A program made the position numbers and the translations under genes. A stretch of 64,000 nt of DNA. It comes from Variovorax saccharolyticus. GTDB taxonomy: Bacteria > Pseudomonadota > Gammaproteobacteria > Burkholderiales > Burkholderiaceae_C. Position 1 is the stretch's first letter; each line of letters starts with the position of its first letter. Location: NCBI RefSeq assembly GCF_030316765.1, contig NZ_JASZYT010000009.1, forward strand, positions 62,001 to 126,000, written 5' to 3'. The notes beneath the pieces are model-generated. The model was not told where the DNA came from. It did no database searches and saw only the letters and a list, made by a program, of their open reading frames with translations. Below, piece after piece: positions 15,985 to 24,981 of the stretch.

Positions 15985-16536
15985 ATGCGTTCAACCAAGT
16001 TCTTCCTGGCGCTGTGCGCCGCGCTGGTGGCCGCAGGGTGCGTCACCAAGCAGACCTACAACACCGAGGTCCAGAAGGCCGACAGCTACGCGGCGCTCAG
16101 CCAGAAGCTCCAGGGCGAACTGAGCGCCGATCAGGCCCAGATCACGCAGCTGCAGAACGAACTCAAGGTGACGATGGTCAACGAGATCCTGTTCCCCGAA
16201 GGCGGCTGGTCGCTGAGCCCCAGGGGCGAGCAGGCGCTGGGCAAGATCGCGCCGACGCTGTCCGACCTGAAGGGCCAGCAGATCGTCGTGCAGGGCTTCA
16301 CCGACAACGTGCCGATCGGGCCGGAACTCAGGGGGCGCTTCCCGTCCAACCTCGAGCTGTCGTCGGCCCGGGCGGACAACGTGGCGCGCTTCCTGACCTC
16401 GAAGGGCGTGCCGCAGAACACCATCTCGGCGCAGGGCTTCGGCGAGGCACGCCCGGTGGCGAGCAACGACACGCCACAGGGCAGGGCCAAGAACCGGCGC
16501 GTCGAGATCGTGATCTCGTCGGCGAGCCGGCCCTGA
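15985..16536 (+). CDS. OmpA-family peptidoglycan-associated lipoprotein
   Basis: A 183-residue protein with a lipobox (LVAAGC, Cys at about residue 19) after a short signal. A coiled region (about 25-60) leads into an OmpA-like domain with VVQGFTDNVPIG, ELSSARADNVARFL and AQGFGEARPVASNDT..GRAKNRRVEI, the usual peptidoglycan-binding pattern. The start at 15985 is set by the lipobox and an AGGAGA site. It should anchor an envelope complex to the cell wall. It lies 69 bases after the DUF1254 gene. Confidence 0.87.
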   Translation: MRSTKFFLALCAALVAAGCVTKQTYNTEVQKADSYAALSQKLQGELSADQAQITQLQNELKVTMVNEILFPEGGWSLSPRGEQALGKIAPTLSDLKGQQIVVQGFTDNVPIGPELRGRFPSNLELSSARADNVARFLTSKGVPQNTISAQGFGEARPVASNDTPQGRAKNRRVEIVISSASRP

Positions 16537-16547
16537 GGCACTGAGCC

Positions 16548-17372
16548 ATGCCGTTCAGATCGCGATGGTCTGTCGCGCATCCCGGCGTTGCGGTCGGCCT
16601 GATCCTCTTCGCTGCGCTGCCGGCCCGCGCTGAAATGAGCGCAGAGGAACTCGCCAAGCTGGCGCAGAACCCGGTCGGCAACCTGATCAGCGTGCCGTTC
16701 CAGAACAACACCAACCTCAACTTCGGGCCCGAGAAGGGAACCCAGAACGTCCTCAACATCCAGCCGGTGATCCCGATCTCGGTCAATTCCGAATGGAACG
16801 TCATCACGCGCACGATCCTGCCGGTGATCTCGATGCCGGCGCTCGGCCCTGGCGTCGGCAGCCTCAGCGGCGTCGGCGACGTGGTGTTCACCGCCTTCCT
16901 GTCGCCGGCCAAGCCGGGCAAGTGGATCTGGGGTGCCGGTCCGGTGGTGCAGATCCCGACCAACAGCGACTCGGAACTGGGCAACCGGAACTGGGGCCTG
17001 GGGCCGGCCTTCGTCGTGCTGCACATGGACCACGGCAACCCCTGGGTCTTCGGCGCACTGGTCAACAACATCTGGTCGGTCAGCAGCAGCAAGCAGGGCG
17101 GCTCGTACAACAACGGCACCCTGCAGCCCTTCATCAACTACAACTTCCCCAACGGCTTCTACCTGACGAGTGCGCCGATCATCACGGCTGACTGGAAGGC
17201 CGAGAGCAGCCAGCGCTGGACCGTGCCGCTGGGCGGCGGCATCGGCAAGATCTTCCACCTGGGCAAGCTGCCCGTGAACACGCAGCTCTCGGCCTACTAC
17301 AACGTCGTGAAGCCGGACAACGGACCCAACTGGCAGATCCGCGTGCAGGCGCAGTTCATGTTCCCCAAGTGA
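16548..17372 (+). CDS. outer-membrane beta-barrel-like protein ('neuromedin U' family label)
   Basis: A 274-residue exported protein, signal peptide ending near ARAEM. The mature part alternates hydrophobic and polar residues in short strands, with conserved segments NPVGNLISVPFQNNTNLNFGP, GVGDVVFTAFLSP and a C-terminal QIRVQAQFMFPK, ending in aromatic-rich strands as in outer-membrane barrels. Databases often mislabel this family 'neuromedin U'; it is bacterial and unrelated to the peptide hormone. A phenol-degradation MetA-like transporter fold is possible. It follows the OmpA-like gene after 11 bases. Confidence 0.72.
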   Translation: MPFRSRWSVAHPGVAVGLILFAALPARAEMSAEELAKLAQNPVGNLISVPFQNNTNLNFGPEKGTQNVLNIQPVIPISVNSEWNVITRTILPVISMPALGPGVGSLSGVGDVVFTAFLSPAKPGKWIWGAGPVVQIPTNSDSELGNRNWGLGPAFVVLHMDHGNPWVFGALVNNIWSVSSSKQGGSYNNGTLQPFINYNFPNGFYLTSAPIITADWKAESSQRWTVPLGGGIGKIFHLGKLPVNTQLSAYYNVVKPDNGPNWQIRVQAQFMFPK

Positions 17373-17408
17373 GCTGACGAACGATTTCCTGGATCAGAAA
17401 GAGCAGAC

Positions 17409-18254
17409 ATGAACCCCCACAGAACCATTGCGCTCGCCGTGCTGTTCGCAGCCGGTCTGGCGTTCGGCGCCGGTGCTTCGGCCCAGACACCCGCCACCGG
17501 CAAGACGGCCACGCCGTCGGCGAGATCGGCAACCAAGGCCTCACCCCAGCTCGACGCCAGGGCCATGGCGCTGCTCAAGGACATGAGCAGCGCGCTGACG
17601 GCGGCGCAGTCGATGGCGTTCACGGCGGTCGTCACCTATGAGAGCCCGAGCAGCGTCGGCCCGGCGCTGGCGTACTCGACCACCTCCGAAGTGCTGCTGC
17701 AGCGGCCGAACAAGCTGCGCGTGATCACGCTCGGCGACGGCCCGGCCGCCGAGTACAGCTACGACGGCAAGACCATCACGGCCTTCGCACCGGCCGAGAA
17801 CCTGGTCGCAGTCACGGACGCGCCGCCCACCATCGACGCCATGCTCAAGGCCGCTTTCGACAAGGCCGCGATCTACTTTCCGTTTGCCGATATCGTCGGC
17901 GCCGATCCCTTCGGCAACATCGCCGATGGCCTGTCCAAGGCCTTCTACATCGGCCAGTCCAAAGTGGTGGGCGGCACCACCACCGACATGATCGCGGTGG
18001 CCAGCGACACCGTGTTCATGCAGATCTGGATCGGCGCCCAGGACAAGCTGCCGCGCCGCATGCGGGCGGTGTTCCGCGGCGACCCGCTGATGCTTCGCCA
18101 CGATGTCGAGTTCTCCAACTGGAAGCTCGACCCGGTGATCGCGGCCGAGGCCTTCGCGGCGGTGAACGCGGCCAATGCGAAGAAGATCGACTTCGCGGCA
18201 CCGAAGCCGCCGCAGCCACCGAAGGCTGCCCGCAAGCCCGCCAAGGCCAGGTGA
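17409..18254 (+). CDS. DUF2092 exported protein
   Basis: A 281-residue protein with a signal peptide ending near ASAQT. The body matches the DUF2092 pattern: LDARAMALLKDMSSALTAAQSMAFTA, a strand-rich region with LQRPNKLRV and YSYDGKTITAFAP, and a C-terminal FRGDPLMLRHDVEFSNWKLDP. DUF2092 is thought to resemble the LolA/LolB half-barrel, so lipid or lipoprotein handling is conceivable but unproven. The tail is Pro/Lys/Ala-rich (PKPPQPPKAARKPAKAR). It is the fourth gene of the exported-protein operon. Confidence 0.78.
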   Translation: MNPHRTIALAVLFAAGLAFGAGASAQTPATGKTATPSARSATKASPQLDARAMALLKDMSSALTAAQSMAFTAVVTYESPSSVGPALAYSTTSEVLLQRPNKLRVITLGDGPAAEYSYDGKTITAFAPAENLVAVTDAPPTIDAMLKAAFDKAAIYFPFADIVGADPFGNIADGLSKAFYIGQSKVVGGTTTDMIAVASDTVFMQIWIGAQDKLPRRMRAVFRGDPLMLRHDVEFSNWKLDPVIAAEAFAAVNAANAKKIDFAAPKPPQPPKAARKPAKAR

Positions 18255-18265
18255 GGAGCCCCAGC

Positions 18266-18853
18266 ATGACGAACAGCAAGATCCTTCTTCCGGTGCTGGT
18301 GGCACTGCTCGCGACGGCCGGCTTCCACGCGCCGGCGGCGGCCTGGGCCAGCGCCAACCGCTTCGGTGGCCATTCCTACGGCGGCTTCGGCGGCGCCACG
18401 CACGACAACCGCTGGGGCGGTTCGACCTCGCGCAGCTGGGACGGCGCCGTGAGCCACACCAACATTTACGGCGGGCACTCCGCCGGAGTGCCGGGCTACG
18501 GCGCGGTGCACACGACCGCCGGCGGCTTCACGACCTACCATCCGCCCGCCTACGGCTATGGCGGCTACGCGCCCTACCACGCACCGATGGCCGTGCCCTA
18601 CTACCACGCGGGCTGCTACGACTGCGCGGGCGCGGTGGCCGCCGGCGCGGTGGTGGGCGTGGCGGCCGGCGCGGCGATCGCCAGCGCCGCGCGCCCGGTG
18701 TATTCGATGGGCGTCAACTACGCGACCATGCCACCCGACGCGGTGATCGTGAATCAGTCCGGCATCAACTACTACCAGGTCGGCAGCACCTGGTTCCGGC
18801 CATACTACGGCGCCAACGGGGTGTACTACACCGTCGTGCCGGCGCCCTACTGA
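18266..18853 (+). CDS. exported Gly/Tyr-rich protein of unknown function
   Basis: A 195-residue protein with a signal peptide (MTNSKILLPVLVALLATAGF). The middle is rich in Gly, Tyr and His (YGGFGGATHDNRWGG, YGYGGYAPYHAP), then a short hydrophobic Ala/Val segment near residues 120-135 (AVAAGAVVGVAAGAAIA). The C terminus NQSGINYYQVGSTWFRPYYG resembles the YxxGxxxYxP ending of small DUF6515-like envelope proteins. The start at 18266 is preferred over an upstream GTG because it has a GAGGAG site and the signal peptide. The function is unknown. Confidence 0.7.
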   Translation: MTNSKILLPVLVALLATAGFHAPAAAWASANRFGGHSYGGFGGATHDNRWGGSTSRSWDGAVSHTNIYGGHSAGVPGYGAVHTTAGGFTTYHPPAYGYGGYAPYHAPMAVPYYHAGCYDCAGAVAAGAVVGVAAGAAIASAARPVYSMGVNYATMPPDAVIVNQSGINYYQVGSTWFRPYYGANGVYYTVVPAPY

Positions 18854-18878
18854 CAGTGCGACCCATCAGCCCTAGCTC

Positions 18879-19673
18879 ATGACACCACCTCGCATCACTT
18901 CCATTGCATCGGCCGGCCTTGCAGTCGCCGCAGCCCTGCTTGCCGGCTGCGCCGCCCCCGGCTCGGGCAACGCCGGCATCACCGCCTCCGACAACAATCT
19001 CGCCAAGGTCTCCAACGTCGGCTTCCTGGCGGAGCCCGGCAAACTGAAGGTGCAGGCAGCCAACGGCGGCTTCCTCTGCTGGCGGCAGGCGGGCGTCAAC
19101 TGGAAGAGCTACGACAAGGTGATGATCGAGCGCATCCAGGTCTACGTCACGCCCGCCAGCGAGCAGAGCCCGATCGACCCGACCGACCTCAAGGCGCTGC
19201 TCGACTACTTCCACAGCGCGCTGGTCAAGAACCTCTCGCCCGAGGTGCAGCTGGTCACCGCCCCCGGCCCCGGCGTGCTGCGTGTCAGGCTGGCGCTGAC
19301 CTCGCTGGTGCCGACCAACACGCTGGCCAGCATGGCAGGCACCGCGGTGCCCTACGGCTTCGTCGCCGAGATGGGCTCGGGCGCGGCCACCGGCCGCCCG
19401 GTCGGCTCCACGCCCTACCTCGGCAAGACCGGCCTCGAAGCGCAGTTCCGCGACGGCGCCACCGGCACGGTGCTGGGCGAATGCGCCGACACGCAGATCG
19501 GGCTCAAGTACGCGGCCGACCTCGACAAGGGCGCCGCTACGGCGGCCACCGCCTGGATGAGCGGCTACGTCAGCTCCTTCACCAGCTGGAGCTACGCGCA
19601 GGATGCCTTCAACAAATGGTCGGCGGCCTTCGCCCATCGCTTCGCCGAACTGCGGGCACAGCCGCCTCAATGA
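18879..19673 (+). CDS. DUF3313-family lipoprotein
   Basis: A 264-residue protein with a lipobox (LLAGC, Cys near residue 24). The segments DKVMIERIQVYV, LLDYFHSALVKNLSPEVQLV and GPGVLRVRLALTSLVPTN fit the DUF3313 family of small outer-membrane lipoproteins. It closes the operon and is convergent with the Bug receptor at 19693, from which it is separated by 19 bases. The role is unknown. Confidence 0.8.
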   Translation: MTPPRITSIASAGLAVAAALLAGCAAPGSGNAGITASDNNLAKVSNVGFLAEPGKLKVQAANGGFLCWRQAGVNWKSYDKVMIERIQVYVTPASEQSPIDPTDLKALLDYFHSALVKNLSPEVQLVTAPGPGVLRVRLALTSLVPTNTLASMAGTAVPYGFVAEMGSGAATGRPVGSTPYLGKTGLEAQFRDGATGTVLGECADTQIGLKYAADLDKGAATAATAWMSGYVSSFTSWSYAQDAFNKWSAAFAHRFAELRAQPPQ

Positions 19674-19692
19674 GCGCCAACGGCTCCGCTGC

Positions 19693-20661
19693 CTAGTCCA
19701 GCTTGAGCCCCGCCTTGACGACCGTTCGCTCGACGCGGCCCCGCTCCTTGTCCAGATGCGCGGCGAAAGCCTGCGGACCCAGAGCGGCCGTGCGGCTGCC
19801 GCGCTTCTCGATGGTCTCCACATAGCGGGGGCTGCGCGCGCCGCGCTCCACCGCCTTGATCAGCAGTGCGCTCGCCGAAGGCGACATGTTGGGCGGGCCG
19901 ACCACGCCCAGCCACGATGAGGCGATGAAGTCCGGGAACATCTCCGACAGCGTCGGCACGCCGGGGAACTGCGGCAAGCGCTCGCTGCCGGCAACGGCCA
20001 GCACCTTCAACTGACCGGCCTGGACCTGTGAGGCAACCGCGCCGAGGCTGTCGATCATGAAGTCCACCCGGCCCGCCACCAGGTCACCGGTGGATTGGGC
20101 ACCGCCGCGATAGGGCACGTGCACCGCCTTGATGCCGGCGAACACCTGCAGCATCTCGCCGGCAATGTGCATGGTCGTGCCCATGCCCGGCGAGGCGAAG
20201 CTGAGCATGCCGTCGTTGGCCCGCCCCCATGCCACCAGTTCGGGAACGCTCTTGAACCTGGAACTGGCCGGCACCACGAAGACGAAGGGGCTTTCGTTGA
20301 CCAGGCTGATCAGCGTGAACTTGGTCTTGGGGTCGAAGCCCACCGATTTCTGCGTCAGCGGATTCACCACCAGCTGGCCGGGCGACGCCAGCATGATGGT
20401 GTAGCCGTCGGGCTGGGCGCGCGCCAGTTCCGCGGTCGCGATGTTGCCGCCGGCGCCGGTGCGGTTGTCGACCACCACGGCCTGGCCGAGCACCTGGCTC
20501 ATTTCCTCGGCCATCTGGCGCGCCGTGATGTCGGTGATGCCGCCGGCCGCGAAACCGACGATCATCCGGACGGGCCGGGTTGGATAGTCGCCATCGGCGG
20601 CCGGGGCCGCCAGCGGAAGGGCCAGGCCGAGGGCGAGCCAAAGGGTAGCGGTCAATCTCAT
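19693..20661 (-). CDS. Bug/TctC-family periplasmic receptor
   Basis: A 322-residue tripartite tricarboxylate receptor-family protein. The signal peptide ends near APAADGDYPTRPV. Family blocks are present: PVRMIVGFAAGGITDITAR, VVDNRTGAGGNIATAELA, GYTIMLASPG and HVPYRGGAQS. It should bind an organic acid in the periplasm. No TctA or TctB membrane partner is in the window, as is usual for the many orphan Bug proteins of this group. It is the last gene of the minus-strand catabolic operon, 39 bases after the aldehyde dehydrogenase. Confidence 0.9.
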   Translation of the reverse strand: MRLTATLWLALGLALPLAAPAADGDYPTRPVRMIVGFAAGGITDITARQMAEEMSQVLGQAVVVDNRTGAGGNIATAELARAQPDGYTIMLASPGQLVVNPLTQKSVGFDPKTKFTLISLVNESPFVFVVPASSRFKSVPELVAWGRANDGMLSFASPGMGTTMHIAGEMLQVFAGIKAVHVPYRGGAQSTGDLVAGRVDFMIDSLGAVASQVQAGQLKVLAVAGSERLPQFPGVPTLSEMFPDFIASSWLGVVGPPNMSPSASALLIKAVERGARSPRYVETIEKRGSRTAALGPQAFAAHLDKERGRVERTVVKAGLKLD

Positions 20662-20700
20662 GGTTTGTCTCCTGTTGCTTGTAGGTTGGCCTGCGGCGGC

Positions 20701-22170
20701 TCAGCGCACCGAGAAGCGCACGTTCTTCACCTGCGTGTTCTCGAGGATCGCGTCGATTCCCCGCTCCTTGCCCAGGCCCGATTCCTTGAAGCCGCCGAAG
20801 GGCGCATCGGCCGTGGCCTTGATCGGGTTGTTGATCGCGATGTTTCCGATCTTCAGGGCCTGCGCCATGCGCATCGCCCGGCCCGCGTCACGCGTGTAGA
20901 CCACGCCGGCAAGCCCGAAACGGCTGTCGTTGGCGATCTGCGCCGCCTCTGCTTCGCCCTCGAAGCGGATCACGGCCTGCGCCGGCCCGAATATCTCGTC
21001 CTGCGCCACGCGCATGTCGTTGCGCGCGCGGGTGAACAGCGTGGGCGGCACGAAGTAGCCTTCGCGCAGTTCGGCACGATCCGACAAGTCGACGAGCGCC
21101 TCCGGCTCGGCCTGCTCGTCGCGTCCGATGCCGATGTAGCGGTTGACGCGATCGAACTGCGCACGGCTGACCAGCGGCCCCATCTCGGTGGCGGGATCCT
21201 CCGGAAGCCCGACGCGGACGGACCGGTACGCCGCGCGCAGCTTGTCCACGAACGCATCGGCAACCGGCGCCTCCACCAGGAGCCGCGTGCAGGCGACGCA
21301 GATCTGCCCGGTGTTCTTCGTGATGTCCTGCAGCGCGACGCCCACCGCCGCATCCAGGTCGGCGTCGGCGAAGACGATCAGCGGCGACTTTCCGCCCAGT
21401 TCCAGCGTGACGCGCTTGATGCGATCGGCTGCGCTGCGGTAGATCGCCTTGCCTGTGGCGGTTCCGCCCGTGAAGGAGATCTTCTCGACCAGCGGGTGAT
21501 CCACCAGCGCTTGTCCGACGGTCGCGCCGGGACCATGGAGGATGTTGATGACACCCGGCGGAAATCCAGCCTCCAGCACCGCGGCGCCAAGTTCGACGCT
21601 CGACAGCGGCGTGATCTCCGACGCCTTGATCACCGCCGTGTTCCCCGCGGCGAGCACCGGCATCAGCTTGCTGATGGTCAGGGTCAGCGGATAGTTCCAC
21701 GGCAGGATCAGTGCCACCACGCCGAAGGGTTCGCGCAGGGTGAAATTGATCACCGAGGTATCCGCCACGTTCAGGGTCTGGCCGCCGATCCCCTGCGAGA
21801 CACCGGCCACGTAGTCGATGCCGTCGAGCATGGTGGCGAGCGAGGCGCGCGTGAGCGTGATCGGGCGTCCCACGTTCCAGGTCTCCAGCCACGCGAGCTG
21901 CTCCTGGCGGCGCTCCAGCGCATCGGACAGCTTGCGCAGCAGCCGGCTGCGCTGCCGCGCCGAGGTCTTGCTCCAGTGCGAATCGAAAGCGTGTTGCGCG
22001 GCGCGCACCGCCGCGTCGACGTCGCTGGCATCGGCCTCGCTGACCGTGGCGAGCGGCGTGCCCCTGCTCGGATTCTCGACCGCGAAGCTGCGGCCGCTTG
22101 CGCCCTGGCGCTCTTCGCCGCCGATCAGCAGGGGATAGGTGCCGCTGCGCAGGATGGCCTCGGGTTGCAT
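20701..22170 (-). CDS. NAD(P)-dependent aldehyde dehydrogenase
   Basis: A 489-residue aldehyde dehydrogenase. Catalytic Cys291 is in NTGQICVACTR, the general base Glu257 in LELGGKSP, and the cofactor region includes PWNYPLTLTISKLMPVLAAGNT. It should oxidise an aldehyde intermediate to the acid. It lies 42 bases after an iron-type alcohol dehydrogenase, so the pair may carry an alcohol to an acid that is then activated by the neighbouring ligase. The specific substrate is unknown. Confidence 0.93.
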   Translation of the reverse strand: MQPEAILRSGTYPLLIGGEERQGASGRSFAVENPSRGTPLATVSEADASDVDAAVRAAQHAFDSHWSKTSARQRSRLLRKLSDALERRQEQLAWLETWNVGRPITLTRASLATMLDGIDYVAGVSQGIGGQTLNVADTSVINFTLREPFGVVALILPWNYPLTLTISKLMPVLAAGNTAVIKASEITPLSSVELGAAVLEAGFPPGVINILHGPGATVGQALVDHPLVEKISFTGGTATGKAIYRSAADRIKRVTLELGGKSPLIVFADADLDAAVGVALQDITKNTGQICVACTRLLVEAPVADAFVDKLRAAYRSVRVGLPEDPATEMGPLVSRAQFDRVNRYIGIGRDEQAEPEALVDLSDRAELREGYFVPPTLFTRARNDMRVAQDEIFGPAQAVIRFEGEAEAAQIANDSRFGLAGVVYTRDAGRAMRMAQALKIGNIAINNPIKATADAPFGGFKESGLGKERGIDAILENTQVKNVRFSVR

Positions 22171-22212
22171 CGTGTCTCCAGTTCGTGTCTTGGTTGAAGT
22201 CTTGGGTGTCCG

Positions 22213-23406
22213 CTACAGCATCGCGTCGTAGAGCGCGACGATGTCCTCGCGCGTCATCGGCCGGCCGTTGAGCTGCACGGAGGCATTGGCTTGCGCGACG
22301 TCGTATATCGGTGCGAGCGCATCGCGCGTCACGCCGAGTTGCGCGAGCGAGCGCGGCAGGCCCGCGAGGTCGCGCAGCGCGCACACGCGCTCGATGAGCG
22401 CCTCGGCCATCGCGGCCTCGCCTGCCGCTGTGCCGCCGTCCAGGCCGCATGCGGCAGCCACCTGCGCATAGCGCGCCGACATCGTCGCCAGGTTGAAGCG
22501 CATCAACGGCTCGCAGGTCACGGCCAGCACATGGCCGTGCGGCGCCGACACCAGCGCTTCGAGCGGCGTGCACAGGCCATGGATGCCATCGACGCCTCGC
22601 AGGCTGATGGCGACGCCCGCGAGATAGCTGGACAGCATCATGTCGGCGCGCGCATCAAGGTCGTCCGGCCGTGCCAGCACGGCGGGAAGCGAACCGAAGG
22701 AGCGAGCGAGCGCGGCGAGCGCGAGCGCATCGCCCACGGGGTTGGCGGCGCGATTGGTGGCGGCTCCCAAGGCGTGCATGACGACGTCGAAGCCGGTGCT
22801 CGCCGTGACGCCGGGCGGCGTGCTCATAGTCAACAGCGGATCGAGCGCCACCCACTGTGGCCTGCATCGGCGGCTTCGCAGAACGTGCTTGCGGCCCTCG
22901 GCGTCCTTGATCAGCGCCGCCGTCGTGCTTTCGCTGCCGGTTCCGGCAGTGGTGGGCAGCGCGGCGAAAGGCGGCGCGGCGCGCACGATCCGTGCGTCCC
23001 CCTCGCGCAGCAGGTCTGCCAGCGGCGCATCGCTGCACAGCCGCGCGACCAGCACCTTCGAGACGTCGATCACGCTGCCACCGCCGAAGGCAACGACGCC
23101 GTCGCATTCGGCTTCGCCCCAGCGCGCGTGCGCCTGCATCACGTTGTCGATCGTCGGATTGGCGGCAACGCCGTCGTAGAGCACGGGCACCATGCCGGGC
23201 GCGCGCAGCCCATCGAGCACGCGCGAGGCCAGGCCACTCGCCACCAAGCCCGGATCGCTGACCAGAAGGGGCCGGCGCAAGCCGCGCGAGACGGCCCACC
23301 CGGTCACGCGTTCGGCGCATCCGGGACCGAACAGCGCCTCGCCAGGCCAGGCGAGCGTGAAGTGCCCGGGTTCGATGCCGAAGAACGAAGATGCCTCGTG
23401 CTGCAT
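22213..23406 (-). CDS. iron-containing alcohol dehydrogenase family protein
   Basis: A 397-residue protein; the start at MQHEASSFFG lies one base downstream of the acyl-CoA ligase stop, implying coupling. The NAD-binding GGGSVIDVSK and the metal-site blocks GFDVVMHALGAA and GIHGLCTPLEALVSAPHGHV (Asp and three His) are those of iron-type alcohol dehydrogenases, including maleylacetate reductases. Reduction or oxidation of a hydroxy or keto intermediate is expected. The open frame extends upstream inside the ligase gene, but the coupled ATG gives the family length. Confidence 0.87.
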   Translation of the reverse strand: MQHEASSFFGIEPGHFTLAWPGEALFGPGCAERVTGWAVSRGLRRPLLVSDPGLVASGLASRVLDGLRAPGMVPVLYDGVAANPTIDNVMQAHARWGEAECDGVVAFGGGSVIDVSKVLVARLCSDAPLADLLREGDARIVRAAPPFAALPTTAGTGSESTTAALIKDAEGRKHVLRSRRCRPQWVALDPLLTMSTPPGVTASTGFDVVMHALGAATNRAANPVGDALALAALARSFGSLPAVLARPDDLDARADMMLSSYLAGVAISLRGVDGIHGLCTPLEALVSAPHGHVLAVTCEPLMRFNLATMSARYAQVAAACGLDGGTAAGEAAMAEALIERVCALRDLAGLPRSLAQLGVTRDALAPIYDVAQANASVQLNGRPMTREDIVALYDAML

Positions 23407-23407
23407 C

Positions 23408-24946
23408 TCAGATGCTCCGCCCCGCGCGTTCCCAATGCGGCGCGCGCAGGCGGTTCTTGAAGACCTTGCCCATGCCCTCGCGCGGCAGCGCGTCGTGGAA
23501 CTCGACGAGCCTCGGCACCTTGTAGCCTGCGACCCGCTCCCGCAGCCATTCACGCACCTCGCCTTCTGTGATGGCGCTGCCCGGCGCGCGCACCACGGCA
23601 ACGGCCACGGCTTCGCCGTATTCGCTGTCGGGAATGCCGAACACGGCGCAATCGGCCACCTGGGGGTTGCCGACCAGCGCATGCTCGATCTCGGCCGGGT
23701 AGATGTTCACGCCGCCGGAAATGACCATGTCGCGCTTGCGATCGGTCACGTAGAGATAGCCGTCGGCATCGAGATGGCCGACATCGCCATTCGTGATGTA
23801 GCCGTCGCGTTCGATCGCGGCGCGCTGGCCCTCGTTGTGACGATAGGTGAAGGGCAACGCGTTGTCGCCGGTGTCGACGTAGATCTCGCCGACCTCGTTC
23901 GGTGGCAGCACCCTCCCTTCGTCGTCGAGGATGCGGATCGACGTGCCGGGGAACGGCCTGCCCGCCGTGCCGGGCCGTTCCAGCCATTCCGCGGCCGTCA
24001 CGAAGGTGACCAGACCAGCCTCGGTCGAGCCGTAGGTCTCGTTCACGATCGGCCCCCACCAGTCGATGATGGCGCGCCGCACTTCCGGGGCGCAGGGCGA
24101 GCCGCCGTGCGTGACGTTCTCCAGCGAAGAGAGGTCGTGCGCGCGCCGGACCGCATCGGGCAGCTTCAGCAGGCGCACGAGCATCACCGGCACCATCGAA
24201 AGGTGCGTGATGCGGTAGCGCTCGATGGTTCTCAGCAGGAGTTCGGCGTCGAAGCGCGGCAACACGACGATCTCCTCGGCCAGTTCGAGCGCCACTCGCG
24301 CGGCCGCGTTGGGGCCGGCGTGGTACAGCGGCCCGACGATCGCCGTGCGCATGCCCGCGCGCGCCTGGCTGGCCATCGCGCGGATGCGAAGCGAGCCTTC
24401 ATGCTGGAGCGGCGTGCCGGGCAGGCGCATCACGGCCTTCGGCCGGCCGGTCGTGCCCGAGGTATAGAGCATGCTGCCTACAGAGGGCACGGGTGCGGCG
24501 GTGGAGGGCTCGAAGCTGTCGCGCCATGCTGCCCATGAACGGCCGCCGGGCGGAGACGCGACACTGGCAGCCGAGGAGCCATAGAGAGACTGGATCTCGG
24601 GCGGTGTCGGCACCACCAGCACCTGCAGGCCTGCGGGCACCGCTTCGGCGACGCCGGGCCAGAGGTCGGCATGCACCACGAAGGCCTTGGCCCCGCTGTC
24701 GCGCAGGATGAATCCGGCCTCCTCGGCCTGGAAGTGCCAGTTGACCGCGACCAGGTGCACGCCCAGGCGGCCCAGCGCAAGCATCAGTTCGAGGTAGGGC
24801 AGGTCATTGCGCAGCATCACGGCCACGGCGTCGCCGGCGCGCAGCCCCAGCGCGGTGAATCCGGTCGCGGCACGGGCCGCGAGCTCGTCCAGGCCTTGGC
24901 CCGAAAGCCGGCGCTCGCCGCAATGAATGATCAGGTTGCTGTTCAT
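23408..24946 (-). CDS. AMP-forming acyl-CoA synthetase
   Basis: A 512-residue ANL-superfamily ligase. The P-loop SMLYTSGTTGRPKAVMRL, the adenine-binding NETYGSTE, the hinge region YLYVTDRKRDMVISGGVNIYPAEIE and the catalytic Lys in GMGKVFKNRLR are all present. It activates a carboxylic acid with ATP and CoA, the entry step of this operon. The ATG at 24946 (MNSNLIIHCG) is chosen; an upstream TTG would overlap the preceding gene. The chain length or ring nature of the substrate cannot be judged. Confidence 0.93.
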   Translation of the reverse strand: MNSNLIIHCGERRLSGQGLDELAARAATGFTALGLRAGDAVAVMLRNDLPYLELMLALGRLGVHLVAVNWHFQAEEAGFILRDSGAKAFVVHADLWPGVAEAVPAGLQVLVVPTPPEIQSLYGSSAASVASPPGGRSWAAWRDSFEPSTAAPVPSVGSMLYTSGTTGRPKAVMRLPGTPLQHEGSLRIRAMASQARAGMRTAIVGPLYHAGPNAAARVALELAEEIVVLPRFDAELLLRTIERYRITHLSMVPVMLVRLLKLPDAVRRAHDLSSLENVTHGGSPCAPEVRRAIIDWWGPIVNETYGSTEAGLVTFVTAAEWLERPGTAGRPFPGTSIRILDDEGRVLPPNEVGEIYVDTGDNALPFTYRHNEGQRAAIERDGYITNGDVGHLDADGYLYVTDRKRDMVISGGVNIYPAEIEHALVGNPQVADCAVFGIPDSEYGEAVAVAVVRAPGSAITEGEVREWLRERVAGYKVPRLVEFHDALPREGMGKVFKNRLRAPHWERAGRSI

Positions 24947-24981
24947 GTCTAGAGAATGGGTTGAGAAGAACGGCCGCGCCT

